From Bradysia coprophila (taxonomy: Eukaryota; Arthropoda; Insecta; Diptera; Sciaridae): a stretch of 64,000 nt of DNA. The stretch spans positions 4,092,001 to 4,156,000 of the forward strand of contig NC_050736.1 of NCBI RefSeq assembly GCF_014529535.1, written 5' to 3'. The notes beneath the pieces were generated by a model. That model had not been told where the DNA came from, did no database searches, and was given only the letters and a program-made list of their open reading frames with translations. A program made the translations under genes and the position numbers. Of the stretch, positions 48,157 through 63,754 are shown in pieces (position 1 is the stretch's first letter; each line of letters begins with the position of its first letter).

Positions 48157-49400
48157 TTATTCATATACATCAAATAAAACAGGACTGTCGGACATATAAG
48201 CCAATCCCTTACCATCTATCACTCGACCAATTATCCAGCAGTTGTAACCACTTTCCCGGTAATATTCATCACAAAATTTTACTGCCGAACATTCATCAAT
48301 AGCTATAAGTAATCCGCCGGATGTTTCTACCGCTTTTCCAGTTAACAACTTTTTCTGTGCCAATATTTCAGCCATTTTCTTAACATTTACGATGATCGGT
48401 AACTGATCTATCACAAAATCGACAGGTAGGTTCTGATATTTGGCTAAATTTTCCGCATGACCCAGCAGACCGAAACCGGTGATATCAGTAGCGGCATGAG
48501 CATTGTATTTATGCATCAGACTAGCACCAAGTAGATTTAATGTTGTCATGGACTCAACCGCTCTGTTGTATGAAACAATTACGTCGTCAGGCGTGACCAT
48601 CGCATCGTTTAACCGTGTCCATTGAGATGAAATTTCGTTCATCCAGATGTAGGCATTTGTAGCCAGTTGAGTACCCAGTGGCTTGGTTAAGATAAGAACA
48701 TCGCGTGGTTTTGCGTTGATTGGCCTAAAAATTAGTAAAGTTCAGAAGATTCGTGAAATGATAACAACACAACCGTGAAGTGTATGTACTCACATGATAA
48801 TTTCGTTTGATTGACAAAATGATGAAGCAACCCCACCAATTAAGCACCAAGGATTCACAGCGAAATTTCCTATTTTCAATTGGCAACCACTTGATTTAGC
48901 GGCAGCCGTAAAGCCATTTACCATCATTGGAACAACTACATCTCGTTCATCGTCACTAAATTCATCTGGAATGCTAAGTACCAATTTTACCGTGTCAATT
49001 CTGGTTACACCGCACGCATAAATATCGCTGACAACATTAGCAAAAGCAATTTTGCCTGAAATGTTACAAGAAATTTGATACCGATTGAACTAGAGGTTGA
49101 TTAATATCGTGACTCAATGCGCTCACCCATGTTGTACGGATCATCAACCAATGGATAAAAACAGTCAACACTCTGTACTAATGATAGCCCATGTCTTTTC
49201 AGTGGTATCACGGCTGAGTCCATACCGATTCCAATCCTTTCATTTTTTGTTGAATCACTCGTTCCTCCTAAATCTAATTGAACACCCGCCAGAAGTTTTG
49301 TTAAAACGTCTTGCGGGACCTTACAACCTCATCCTCGTAGTGTTGAAAATTTTGTTAAACGAAAGTCTGCTTTTAAGCCGTGTTCGATTGGATTGAACAT
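48157..49400 (-). CDS. Sps2: Selenophosphate synthetase 2, a selenoprotein with in-frame UGA
   Basis: Three exons on the minus strand (49400-49127, 49055-48794, 48724-48157) give 367 aa if the UGA at codon 24 is read as selenocysteine. The enzyme makes selenophosphate from selenide and ATP, the selenium donor for selenocysteine synthesis. The active-site stretch reads FSTLRG-U-GCKVPQ with the catalytic lysine at 27, matching the position of Sec in animal SPS2 proteins and of Cys in bacterial SelD. Further matches are GIGMDSAVIPL, DDPYNMGKIAFANVVSDIYACGV, NPWCLIGGVASS, KPLGTQLATNAY, NAHAATDITGFGLLGHAENLAK and ETSGGLL. The usual GGQT motif before VNPW is replaced by IGNF. An in-frame stop lies 24 bp upstream of the start ATG. 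Reading UGA as a true stop would leave a 23-aa peptide. The SECIS downstream and conserved coding on both sides support recoding. Confidence 0.93.
49329..49331 (-). other. Sps2: Selenocysteine codon UGA of Sps2
   Basis: TGA at codon 24 on the minus strand, followed by GGT TGT AAG (GCK). In other animals this exact site of SPS2 holds selenocysteine. The reading frame is intact before and after it. Confidence 0.9.
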
Positions 49401-50489
49401 TATCACCCTGCAAACACTCACTCAACTAAGTCGATCGTGTGTTTACTTCTGGTTGATGTTTTGTAACCTCGTGTTTTGCCGTGAAGTTATCTATGAAACG
49501 CGAACGTGAAACTCTAATCACAACCGAATTTTTGAAATACAGCGGCAGCATTTCACTTCTAGACTGAAAGGGTGTAACGAAACGCTTTGTCGAATATAAT
49601 TAAGTGGAAACGATAAGCTGACAGGTTATAAACATATCGAGTAGTACAGAAAAATTGAGAATGTCCATCAAAGCGGATTCAGTCAAGAATGTGGCACGTT
49701 AGCTTTCATAGTCGTCCTAACACATCGACGATATTCATAGAAATCTTCTTACAATACCGCTGTATTGAAAATATCCTTACAACGCCCGTATTCATATTGA
49801 AATGTAATCATTCGACTGTCAATCTTCAGCTGTTTCGAACATTTGATTGGCGAGTGGAGCGATTATATTGCAGATGAAAAGAATTTTATGCATCCGCAGG
49901 TTCAAAGGCATTAAAGGTATTGAGGCCATCAATAAACATAACTGATTTTCCTCATCTTGAACAGAGAAAACCCTTATTTATACGGGAACATTTTCATCGT
50001 AGTAATGACATCGTCTTGAAAATATTATTTGGTATATCAAAAAGCGGAACTGCTCACAATAAGACTCATGAAATGCTCATAGAAGAATCAATAGTTATTC
50101 AATGAAAAATGATCGGCTCATTGTGTGGTGTACTGCTTGTTTCAGCCGTATAATATCAAAATTTTGCCTCTGGTTTTAGTCGCTTTATTTTATGGCATTA
50201 CTAATCAAGAGTTCCTTTCCCACTTTAATTACGGGTTTTCCGTTGCGTTGAAGGAAGGACTGATTATTAATCTGTAATTACTCCATCTGCTATGAAATTG
50301 TCGTATTTTACTTAGGAAGACTGACTATAGAAGGATTCAGATCGTAACTTATAATGAAAAACTTGAAAATTAATAAAAAGTAAATTTTCTTGATGTACCC
50401 CTTGGAAACTCATTTTACGAGAATGACAGCATTAAAATTCGCTTCTCAGGGGTCTTCGTGAGTAATAGTACATTACATGCTACAAACCT
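49401..50489. other. Upstream flank of Sps2, no other gene recognised
   Basis: Holds the presumed promoter and 5' UTR of Sps2 (transcribed to the left). No core promoter motif can be named with confidence, and no coding family is recognised on either strand. Confidence 0.5.
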
Positions 50490-50830
50490 CCCAACTAGCA
50501 TGTATTAGTACATTACGTCTGAGGTTCCCTTCAGGTCGGGCCATAACATAACGTCCCCACTCATCAAAATAAAAATTTGGAACCTCGTACGTATACAGTG
50601 CTTTACGTGCTTCTGGTCGGTAAATGCGAAAAATGCACTCAAAAAATTGCATTTACAGACCAGAAGAACGTAAAATGTTTTACTCGCGAAGGCCACTGGA
50701 AACGAGATTTAACGTTAGTGTCCGTGAAGGAAAACGAGTTTCCCAGGGATTCGAACTGCAAACACCACACTCGTCAAAACATCCACCTTTCTAATGCTTT
50801 AGCTCCATTTTTTTTGAATTCTTTCACTTC
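50490..50830 (-). repeat. Possible tRNA-derived SINE fragment
   Basis: On the minus strand GAGCTAAAGCATTAGAAAG is followed about 30 nt later by a perfect RNA polymerase III B-box-like GTTCGAATCCC (complement near 50,748-50,758), in tRNA-like spacing. No complete tRNA cloverleaf can be drawn and the A box is weak. Beyond it, an inverted pair TTCTGGTCGGTAAATGC / GCATTTACAGACCAGAA lies at 50,611-50,667. Confidence 0.4.
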
Positions 50831-51589
50831 TAGAAGCACAACTGATGCAAAAAGAATTTGGTTTTAACAGATTTCCGTATGGGTTTTGAACCGCTTGAAT
50901 AGCTATGGTATTATTGAAGTCTATTTCTGGATGCATGTACCGCACATTAGTCATTAAAGGTAAGTGATATGACTCTAGACAATTCTGTTATCTCCTTATT
51001 GTGTTTCATTCTGTTGCTACGCTAATTGAAGTAAGTAAAATAAATAGGAAATAGCACACCAAAATAGCATCAACAGGAGGAAATAACACACCGGGTAGGT
51101 GTTAACACAACTATTTCTTTCAATATTACCTTTTCCTTCTATTTGCACCCTATTTCCTTGGCTGGTATATACTTTCTTCTATACTATTTATCCCAGTAGT
51201 TGCTCACCGAGTTGCTCACGTCCTATCCTCTTGGGAAAAAACACTTATTCGTCTGCACCGAGATGAACCAATCTGGATCGATGTGATCCAAAGCTAAAAT
51301 TGTATCAACCAGCATCCTTTCGAAATATATAAACAAAGCAAATAATAGACTCCATTATAGGCAACCTCGGTTGTCCCTACAGTCGCAACAAATTTTTCAG
51401 TCCTTCACTCTGGTAAAATATAAAATAGAGCTCTTGGTCCACTGGAAAATGGTGTCATTTTTCGTACAAAAGTCGTTTTCCAGTGAGATTCACTTCCCAT
51501 GATTGAAAATGGGGACCCTGACATTAGTAATTTTATGACGAAATCTAATAAAAGTTAAATAGAATTATTGGGAACATTTGAGCTATAGT

Positions 51590-51912
51590 TTCCAAACAGT
51601 ATTTCCCAAGGTAGATGTAGTGTGGACCTTAGAGTAATTATACTTATAGAGGAAATTTCGAACAAAATTACGTAAAATATGTGGTCCCAACATAAGAGGG
51701 CAAATTGAACTATCAAAAGCGAAATAGCGTCATCGCATATATGTATTGGTGTTAAATTATACGTTTGTATCTTATACAAACTGATGTTGGAACCACATTT
51801 CGTCGTACAAATTTCCTCTCTTTTTTTTTAATTTAAGCGTTTATTTCCTTTCTAGGTATAATTACTCTAAGGTGTGGACTGTATTTACCTTGGCATTTCC
51901 CTGTATTGGTGA
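51590..51912. mobile_element. Foldback element (about 320 bp)
   Basis: Imperfect inverted arms: CCAAGGTAGATGTAGTGTGG plus ACCTTAGAGTAATTATAC at the left, and GTATAATTACTCTAAGGTGT plus GGACTGTATTTACCTTGG at the right. Inner arms AGAGGAAATTTCG and AAATTTCCTCT also pair, as do ATGTGGTCCCAACAT and GATGTTGGAACCACAT. No ORF of note; target duplication unclear. Confidence 0.65.
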
Positions 51913-52199
51913 ATTTACTGCCATCTGTGATTAATAATGAGTAGATATATGTAAGGGATCCTACACTTTTACTACAATTTTCTGACTTAAGTTCCTAGTA
52001 TACGAATTGTCAAAGGCCTTACGAATTGTCAAATTACTGTCAAATTTAATCCAGAGAGACATAAACTCATAAATATTCGTATGAAAACCGAGCTCTGTGT
52101 ATGAAATTGTGTTCGTTTTGCCAGTTAAATTTCGTGTTTATAGATACTTGAAACAAACCTATTTACAGCTAGCATTTGTACTATTAAGGATATAGATTT

Positions 52200-55100
52200 G
52201 GATTTTGGAATGGGTGCAATAAAAGTCGAATGTACACAATTACATATTTTTGTATTATTACATAAACCTTACATGCGAATTCTTATATTTCATACATAAT
52301 AACTAAGTTTTTTGTTTTTATTTTTTTTTTCATTATTTATATACTTTGTATGTGCTGTTCTGAAAAACTCTTTCCAATTTTTTTTTTTTATTAAATTAAT
52401 TTATTCAATATATTTTTAATGCATACCTTTTTTGTATCATTAGTTCATTTTAATGATCAATGCAGGAGAGAGTAATAATTTTTTTTTAATTAATTAAACG
52501 ATTATGATTGTGTGTTGTTTATTGAATTGAATATCAATTTTTGCGTGTTTTTTTGGTTCACTGATTTTGTTTCCTTTCTTTGTGTTAATTCAGTCAAGTC
52601 ATATGATCATAAAATGATTGGATTTTGGTTTGGCTTGAACGAGATGGACGATGGTGTGTCTTGTCACAACAATTATCGTTTATTTAATTTGTAATTTATT
52701 TATTTTTTTTTTGTTCTCATCGAGAAGTTAAGCTTTTTTAAAACCTTTTTTTGTAATTATAATTTTAGTTATAGTTTTTTGTTTTTGTTTTTTTGTTTTT
52801 TTAATTCAATAATTTATAAGAAGAAATACAAAATTTATACAATTAGTTTATGTCCTTTTAATAATTTATTTTTATATTTTATTTAATTTTTTTTTTCATT
52901 TATTTTTTATATATTCTAGTATAAAAAAATCCAAATTTATTTTTAATTTTAATGTTTTTATTTTTTCATTTTCCCATTCTTTTCTTTTCTTGTTTTTTAA
53001 AATAATTTCGTGATGTTTATCATGGTTTTGGTTTTGATTTTGGTTTTTTTCAAAATTTAATTCCATTTTTTGCTTAGGAGCATTCAAATAGTTTGGTTAA
53101 AAATGTACAAAAAAACCGGATTTTTGTTTTAATTCGAATTAATTAAAACGATGACAAACATCAAATTGATTTAAAATATAAATAATTTGAATTTTCTTTA
53201 ACCTTTTTTTTTTGTTGTGTTAGTTTAATTTGCCTCGCAAATCAATGTTTTTTTTCTTCTTTTTAGCATCAGTTTTAAGCTTTACGTTTTTTTTAAATAA
53301 TTTTTTTTTAATAATTTCTGTTTGTAAATATTACTTTTACTAATTAATAAGTTAAAAATTTGAGAAATAAAATTTTCTTTCTTTTTTCTAATCAGTTTCT
53401 TTTATCAAAAATAAAAATGAGACACAGAAATAAAGGAGAACTACAAGCATAAATTTTACTTTATTGATTGAGAGGATAATAATGTTTGTTGTGGTTGTTG
53501 TGAAGGAGATAGTAAGGTGGTGTTTGAGAAGAGGATATCTTAATAATTACAAAAAAAAAAACTTTTGATGAGGGACTTGTAAATGGTTTTCTTTTCCCAC
53601 ATGTTTTTTATTTATCAAATCACTTTAAATCGGAATAGTTATTTAATGTGATTAAAAACTGGACAAAAAGAATATTTCGTATATTTTTTGTGCTACAAAA
53701 TGAATGTTGTGTGTGGTAGTACGTCTATGTCGTGTGTTTAACGATAAATAAATTTGCCTTTTTCTTACACTTTTGTTGTAATTGTGAAAATCCTAAAAAT
53801 TGTTTCTCATTTCTTAACATTCAGTAAATTTGTGAATTTGAAAAAATTGGAAAATAACGAAATTACTTTGAAGAATTTGGTCCATCTTTATTACATTTAT
53901 TAGATTTTTATTTTATTTTTTATTTATTTTTCTTTTTTATTATTTTTCATTTCTTTGTAAAATTTATTTATTTTATTCCTTTTGTTTCATTTTTTGTTTA
54001 AATAAATTTTTAAACGGAAAGCATTGTTCATTATAAAGATTAAAAATGGACTACCTATAATACGCTTGTACCATTTGTTGAGAAAACTTTCTTTGTTTCA
54101 ATAAAGAAAATAAGTTAAAAATTGTGTGTTTGTGCAGTAATAAAGAAGTCATAAGAAAACTAATAAGTTCGATTCAAGTAAGTAAACCAATAAAACATTG
54201 ACATTCATCCACATGTTCCATCAATAAAAATCATGAGTCGGATGTGTTTTTAAAAAATAATTCGAATTAATAGTAAAATTGATGAATATTGAATATTATA
54301 TACGTTTAAGATATGCGCTGGTGACGAGTCATACCCCTAGTCATATTACACACAAATGAAAATGCAATTTCTGATCTAATTTTATTTTACTGAAAACTGG
54401 GACTGGGTGGTCTCAAAACATTTATTCACAATATTTTGGTAATATATTGGAACAACTGATCTAACTGGAAATAAATCTTCATCATTTTGTCGATATTTTT
54501 CAATCAACTGAACAAAATTTGCGGTACGATGAATTTTAGAGCCCTATTCTGTAAGTAAGAGATACAAGGCGTATCTGTCGCTTAAAAATATTTAAATGCA
54601 TGTACGGCCAAATTGGTCCATTTGGTGAAATGACAGGACTGGAAATTTTGATAATTTCACAGAATGTTTTTTGGGAGAGAAAAAGATCGACGAAACAATT
54701 TGTTCAAATTTTTGGGTTTTAAATCATGACAATTAGATTGCTGTTGTAGAACTGTTGATTTAATCTGACATGAAAGAAATTGATTCAAGATGTCTCCACC
54801 TGATTTCTGTTTAATAAAAAATATTCTTAATAGTTTGTCTCACTGGCTGATTATGTGCGTTATACCAAAACTAAAACGAATAAATTGGTTCGATTTTTAG
54901 AAGTTTTGAAAAATGTTTAGTTTACCCATCCCCTTGTTTGTTTGTTTGTTTTTTTGATGAATGACTAGATTTCAATCACTAGATGTTGGTTTTTTTAGTG
55001 ATAAATTTTTTTGTTAGTTTCACTTTATGTTTATTGTTACATAACTTACTCCTACAGATAAAAGTTCTTTCCATAACACGAGTGTCACGACAGTGTTTGT

Positions 55101-57086
55101 ATGTGTGTGTATGATGAGCGGTTGGAAAATTGATTTTTCATTTTTGGTAAACCATTTTGACGGTTCAAAGGAAGAAAAACTGAAATATTTTCCTTGATTG
55201 AATTTCTTCAATGAAATTCGAAAGATTTTGGTTGTCTATAGTAGTAGAGAATTCTCGTAAGAAATGTCCGATATTTTTAAAAGTTATTTATTCTCTCATC
55301 ATCATTTAAACTTTAATTTACTTTTGTTTTAGGTTTATTTTCATTTATCACTTTTACATATAAATGACAAATTACACGACCTTCCCATAATTTCTTTTTT
55401 TGATGAATTTTCATTTTTATTAATTTTTATTTATTTTTTGTATAAAAGAAGTAAAAAGCTGTATCGTATGCTCGAATTATTTTTTTTTACTTATTTCTTC
55501 ATTATTTTCATTTTTTAGTTTTCATTCGGTCATTTGTTTTTCTTTTATATAAATTGTGTATTTTTGTGTGTTTAAATTGTTTTGTTTGTTTATTAATTTT
55601 TAATTTGAATTTTTTTTATTATTTTATTTTTAAGTAAGAAAAATTGATTTTTTTTATTTAAATATTAATACCATTCTGTGCAGTGGAGAGAAAAATTGAA
55701 AAAATGGTGTCAGAAGTCAGATGGAAATAAATTTTATATTTTGTTTGAATATAAAGACTGTTGAAACCGCCCTTCTTGGTATAATGACCAATTTAAATCA
55801 ATCTCCTTTTAAAACAAAACGAATGAACGAAAATTCGAACTGAATAAAAACTATTATTTTGTACTTGTGCGCATGACAATCAGTTTACTTTTAGAAGTAA
55901 AAGTTCAATTTGAATTTTATCCACAAAAAAAAAACAATTTGATGAGACAGTCTCTAAACAAAGAATAACGAAAAGTTATCAGGTTGTTCACGTGTAAATT
56001 TATTATATATGTTTCTGCGGCGATATTTACTCCTTGTCGGTATATAATTCATCTATATCATTTTACATAAACGTTCGTCCTGGCCATATAATATGTATAG
56101 CTGAACATCTACGGTTCCCAAACAATCAATCCGTTAACTCATTGATATGATTTTCTGTGTCTTGACGGAAGAATAAGAAACGAACGACTAAAAACACAAA
56201 AAATAATAATAAAAGAAATCATGACGTCAGTTTGGTGAAAAGAAGGAAAATCGATCAAATGCTGAGAAAGGATTCGAAAAACAAATGAAAGAAAGAGACA
56301 CATACATATACAGACTTGGAGAGTTTCTCATACATATATTTATCTCGTGTCCATGACGTCCGAAATTGCATCAATCGAAATAAATAAAAAATAAAAATAA
56401 AAAAATTTTAGTTCATCGTCAACATCATATTTTATCAATGAATATTTTTTTGTTTGTTTGTATTATTACAATGATTTTTCTTAAGTTCTTTTATACTTTT
56501 ATTCAATAATCATAATCATATAAATACTTACGCACATGTTTTTTTTTAAATATTTTTTTTTCTTCCTTTTTCTTTAATACGAAAAAAACAAAATAACAGA
56601 ACATTCATTGGTATAAATGAATAAAAAAACAAAAAACAGATTTCTTCATTATAGTAAAGTTGTTTCGAATAAATGTTTATAAAAAAATAAAATGGCGGCG
56701 CCTAATATTTAGAATTACACTTTGAAACGAAAAACGAAAAAGTTTTTTTTTTATTTTCTTCTTTCTTTTGTAAATAAATTAAAGAAATATATGAAAAAAT
56801 GTTGCTTAAATTCTTACTTTGTGTGTTTGCTTTATGCGTGCAATTTTTAAATTATCTTTTATCATGGTAGAATATGTTTTTTTTTTGTTTTTTTGCTATT
56901 ACTTATATGATTTTTCCTTTACTTCCAAATTTTATTTTCAATTTTTTATGATTTTCATATTTTCTTTATTTTTCACCATTTTGTGTTTTGTTTATGTAAA
57001 ACTTTCATTTTTATTTACTTTTTAGTTTTCCTTTCTTTTTGTTTTTCTTATTTTCTGTTTATTCTGAATTCAGTTTAATATTTGGT
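52200..57086 (-). other. T-rich plus-strand region downstream of Gbeta, candidate long 3' UTR
   Basis: Nearly 5 kb with long T-runs on the plus strand, so A-rich in the direction of Gbeta transcription. This mirrors the A-rich region behind the MEX3-like gene. Composition changes near 52,200. No coding family is recognised. A minus-strand AATAAA lies about 25 nt beyond the Gbeta stop (57063-57058), and many more follow, so several 3' ends are possible. A long UTR is inference. Confidence 0.35.
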
Positions 57087-59919
<2,833 letters not shown>

Positions 59920-59925
59920 TGTTTT

Positions 59926-62780
59926 TCTGTAAATGAAAATGAGTTTTGTTGGTCAATATTTACGGAAAGAAAATTTTGTGTTAAGAAATTTCGCCTCCAA
60001 CAATAGACATTCCACCTCAGTTAATTTAATTACCAAACATTTCTGACAAACAATAAACGCAGAAAATTCATAATAAAAGTGAAAATATCAATTTGGTCAC
60101 TGTCCTGGGTCACGGTCAATAGAACGATATTGGTAAGTATGAATAAAATTAAAGGCCCATGTCTGTCCGTGTACACCACTAATAACGTCATTTTATGATA
60201 AATCTCTGGAGAGTAACTTCGTTTACATAATGGTTTATAAAATAAAAGGAGTGTCTTTTACTATCCTACGAATACAGACGTTATAAACCCTATTCAACCA
60301 GTTAAATGGCAATTCCCAGTATTAACTGAAACATAAACAAGCTACAGGCATTTCATATACGTAAGCTAAGATTCGTTGGTTTCTTTTTCTCGATAAAACC
60401 AGCGATAAAATCGAAGATAAAATCTTAACGGGATTCTTTGACAAAAAATGATTAATCCATTAATAATTACAGAAGTTAAATTTTTGTTTGCACCCACTCT
60501 CTCAATCTCTCTCTCTTTGACTACATTTTTCCTGATTATCATTTCTTTTCCAGTAATATACAGTCATTTGTCACTTATTATCAGACAAAAATCTAGCAAA
60601 ATAAACTTAAAAAGTCGATGTGATTCAGCACAACAAACCGATGTAACTCTGTTGGAATTTTTTAAGAAAATATATTTCTAAAATTAACTATACTAAATAT
60701 CATCATCGCTTAGTGGTAGATCGTACGCACAACAACAGTGAATGTTTGGTCATACATTTTTTTTCTGCTTACAAACGCAACGATCATTACCCTTCATGTT
60801 TTCAGTTTTCACTATCTTTTTGTAATTAGAACAACAACAGTATAACGTTCTGCTAATAACGAATGGTACAGAGTATTATACTTCAACTGGTAGTACTAGA
60901 ATTGTTCAAAAAAAGAGAAGAAAATCTCACTTGTGATAAAGATTCCGAATCACGAGGATCAAATAGTGACGGTATATGTCTCATAATAAAATACGTTCAG
61001 ACGAGCAGCCACCATGTATATACATAAAACTACAACACTCATACACAGTCGATCGTGAATTGAACGTCGGAATCAATAAGAAATTATGAAGAATTCACTT
61101 GTTTTCGCACCATTTTTTTTTTTTTGCTTCTTCGAATATAATATCAGAAGGACGAATTATGTATCGAATAGTCGGAAGTCAAAGCATTGTACTGAATTCA
61201 ATGAGTTTTCTTAAAGGTAGAAAATACTCGTCTTGACAACCTTGTTGAATATGAACACAGTGCGAGCGGAAAACTAAAATGGTAAAAAGTGGCTTAATGT
61301 AATAACCATCCAACATCAACCTGTCGTCTGGTTGGAAAGTGGTAATTCTCAGAGGAAATTGAATATTACTCAAAGATGGTAGCGTGAGTGTATTATGAAG
61401 AATTTTTATCATAAAACGTTACAAGGTCAATATATTTTACACATTGGCAGGACGAGTCGCTGTAACATAAATTTCGATGCACAAAATTACTGTCTGAGGC
61501 AAAGCATCAGGAGTTTGTTTTGTGCTCAAGTAATCATAAGTGGTGCGAAAGGTTAATAAAATTAAGACCTGAGTCAAGGTATCAGATGTTGTAATCATTA
61601 GATTTTCATTAATGAGTTTACTGTATTTCAAACTGGATGGTACACCTTACCTAGTACCTAGTGGATAGTAACTGTACTGACATTATCAAGAATGTCATAG
61701 TCTATCTTATGGCAATGATCTGAATGTCTACAATGTTTGATGATGACTGACATAATTCTAATGGATATTTTGAGTAGTGCTGCAAAATCGAGTACAGTAA
61801 AATACAGTAAACGAATCCAGTGACGTACAGAAAAAATTGTACAAAAAAACATTGTAGGAGCAAAGATGTAATGTGCGGGTCAAGTTAAGCGGTCATTATG
61901 TTTCTTTCTTTTAGACTGAAAGAAAATTTGTTTGTTTTAAGATTAATCAATTAATCCCCGACAATATTTGTGTAAATTGTGCGCTCCAAGAAAAAAAAAA
62001 GATAAAAAGCCAGCCGTTCGATGTAGTTGTAAGTTTAGTATTACATACGAGCAAACACTACACTTAGAATAGGATTACGTAGTTGACATCTTCCTTAAAA
62101 AAATTATTACCTACTGCACCCAAAGTTATTATAATTTCGTGTTCGTATATGTATATGTGGAAAATGTCAGCAATTTTAATGTTCAAACGGCAAAATATGC
62201 TGCAAGAAAACCATTAAGAATCACCTGTTTTATATTTTATTCCTAGTTTAACGATGAAAATGCAACGATTTGTGAAACGTTGGTCCAAATCGATTGTGAA
62301 TTGAAGAGAAACGAAGAAAACTCAGATGGGTGTTCGCCAAATTATTACACTTCCGAACTTGCGAGAAAAAATCGACTACGTCAATTCCAACCGAACAACC
62401 AACCCGAAAAAATTGTCAATTTCTTCCTCATAAACAGTTTTTGTCCATTAATTTCACAAAACTATATCGAACGAATTGTATTTTCACATTGGGCTCAATC
62501 GAAATATGAATATCTCCAATATTCGTCGGTGACATGTACAACATCAAACTGAAAATTTTTCCACCTTTAACAAATCAACAAATAACCGGTTTTAAGCAAC
62601 AATTATCACCAATAAAACTCGTTTAAATCATCATTGCTACATAGATAGGACACACTGAATTTCACAAAGAATGTTTTTAACCACAATTAATCAGCCTTTT
62701 CATCAATACGAAAACTTTCAATTCAACATCCCTTTGATAGTGAAAAAACCGATTCAACCAACAGCAGCCATTTTGAATTT
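59926..62780. other. Upstream flank of Gbeta, no other coding gene recognised
   Basis: Transcription of Gbeta enters from this side and at least one 5' non-coding exon should lie here, but it cannot be placed by eye. Short ORFs (for example 60448-60681, 62280-62552) lack family features. Confidence 0.5.
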
Positions 62781-62786
62781 TTTGTA

Positions 62787-62823
62787 GTGGTATTTGTATT
62801 GGTATTGTATTGGTATTGGTATA
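62787..62823 (+). repeat. TATTGG-type microsatellite
   Basis: Imperfect tandem copies of GTATTGG / GTATTTG in about 37 bp. Confidence 0.7.
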
Positions 62824-63267
62824 ACGACTAGTAGATTTTTTCGTGTTTGTTGGTTGAAGTTGTATGTACTGTAAAATATCGGTGATACCTTTCAGAGCAT
62901 TACCAACAATACCACATTTGCAGCGAAATGTTTTGAACCGTGTCATAATTAACGTTGAATATACCACTAGTTCTCCAATTAAATTAACAAAAATCTGATT
63001 CGTTTTGTTAAAAAAAAAAACTTTGAAACGGGGAGCATAATGTTAAGCTGAAATTTTGATCACCTAGCGAAAACCTTGTCAAATAAATCGGCAAACTTCT
63101 TAAATTCAAATTTAACCGATTTTTGGAATATAATTAAAAATTCCGGATCGCAGAATTAATTCTAATCGTTTCAAATGTTTTTTTTTAATACAATCAGAAA
63201 TTAATTTATTTAATTGGAGTAGTAGCGTTTCATTGCATTTCGTTCAAAAAAAATGTCACACCCCAGA
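62824..63267. other. No feature recognised
   Basis: AT-rich, no gene or repeat supported. Confidence 0.5.
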
Positions 63268-63350
63268 TTATTGGGAGTTTTTTCTTCTCCTTCGTTGATG
63301 AAGAATTGCAAAGTGTTTGGTGCGGCATGCAGTTGTATTGAGCAGAAAAA
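63268..63350 (+). repeat. Direct repeat, copy 1
   Basis: Shares CCTTCGTTGATGAAGAA, CAAAGTGTT and flanking TTATTGGGAGTTTTTT with a copy at 63755-63835 in the same orientation. Family unknown. Confidence 0.6.
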
Positions 63351-63754
63351 TTCATTCGTATGCGTAAATGAGCAATATTTCTCTAACATTTGCTATACGT
63401 ACACACAGAGTCGGTGAGATAGTGGTGTATAGAAATGTACGAAAGGATTGGTATATCTACAGTAAGTATATCATAATTTGACCAACAAATTTCAGAAGCA
63501 AAGTTTTAACAAGATATATCGAGTTTTGAATATACGCAAAGACTTCACTGTTGCCTATGAGGTAAGGCGGGTAAGGCAAAATAAGAAGAATGTAATTTCA
63601 CTTGCATTATTTGCATTTAGAAACATAAAATTTCCACCGTGGTCACTTAATAGGGGCAGGAAACCATTTTATAGTGAATACAACTTTAGGCAGGTGTCTC
63701 TATGATTTACGTTTTACGCGCAAAATTCAATTTTAGTACGAAAACAATAGGATT

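Noticed and set aside
49329..49331. UGA in the synthetase read as a pseudogene-making stop
   Set aside because: It lies exactly at the selenocysteine site, coding is conserved on both sides, splice sites are intact and a SECIS is present.
50740..50830. Intact tRNA gene
   Set aside because: B box is good but no acceptor stem or anticodon arm can be formed; a SINE fragment is more likely.
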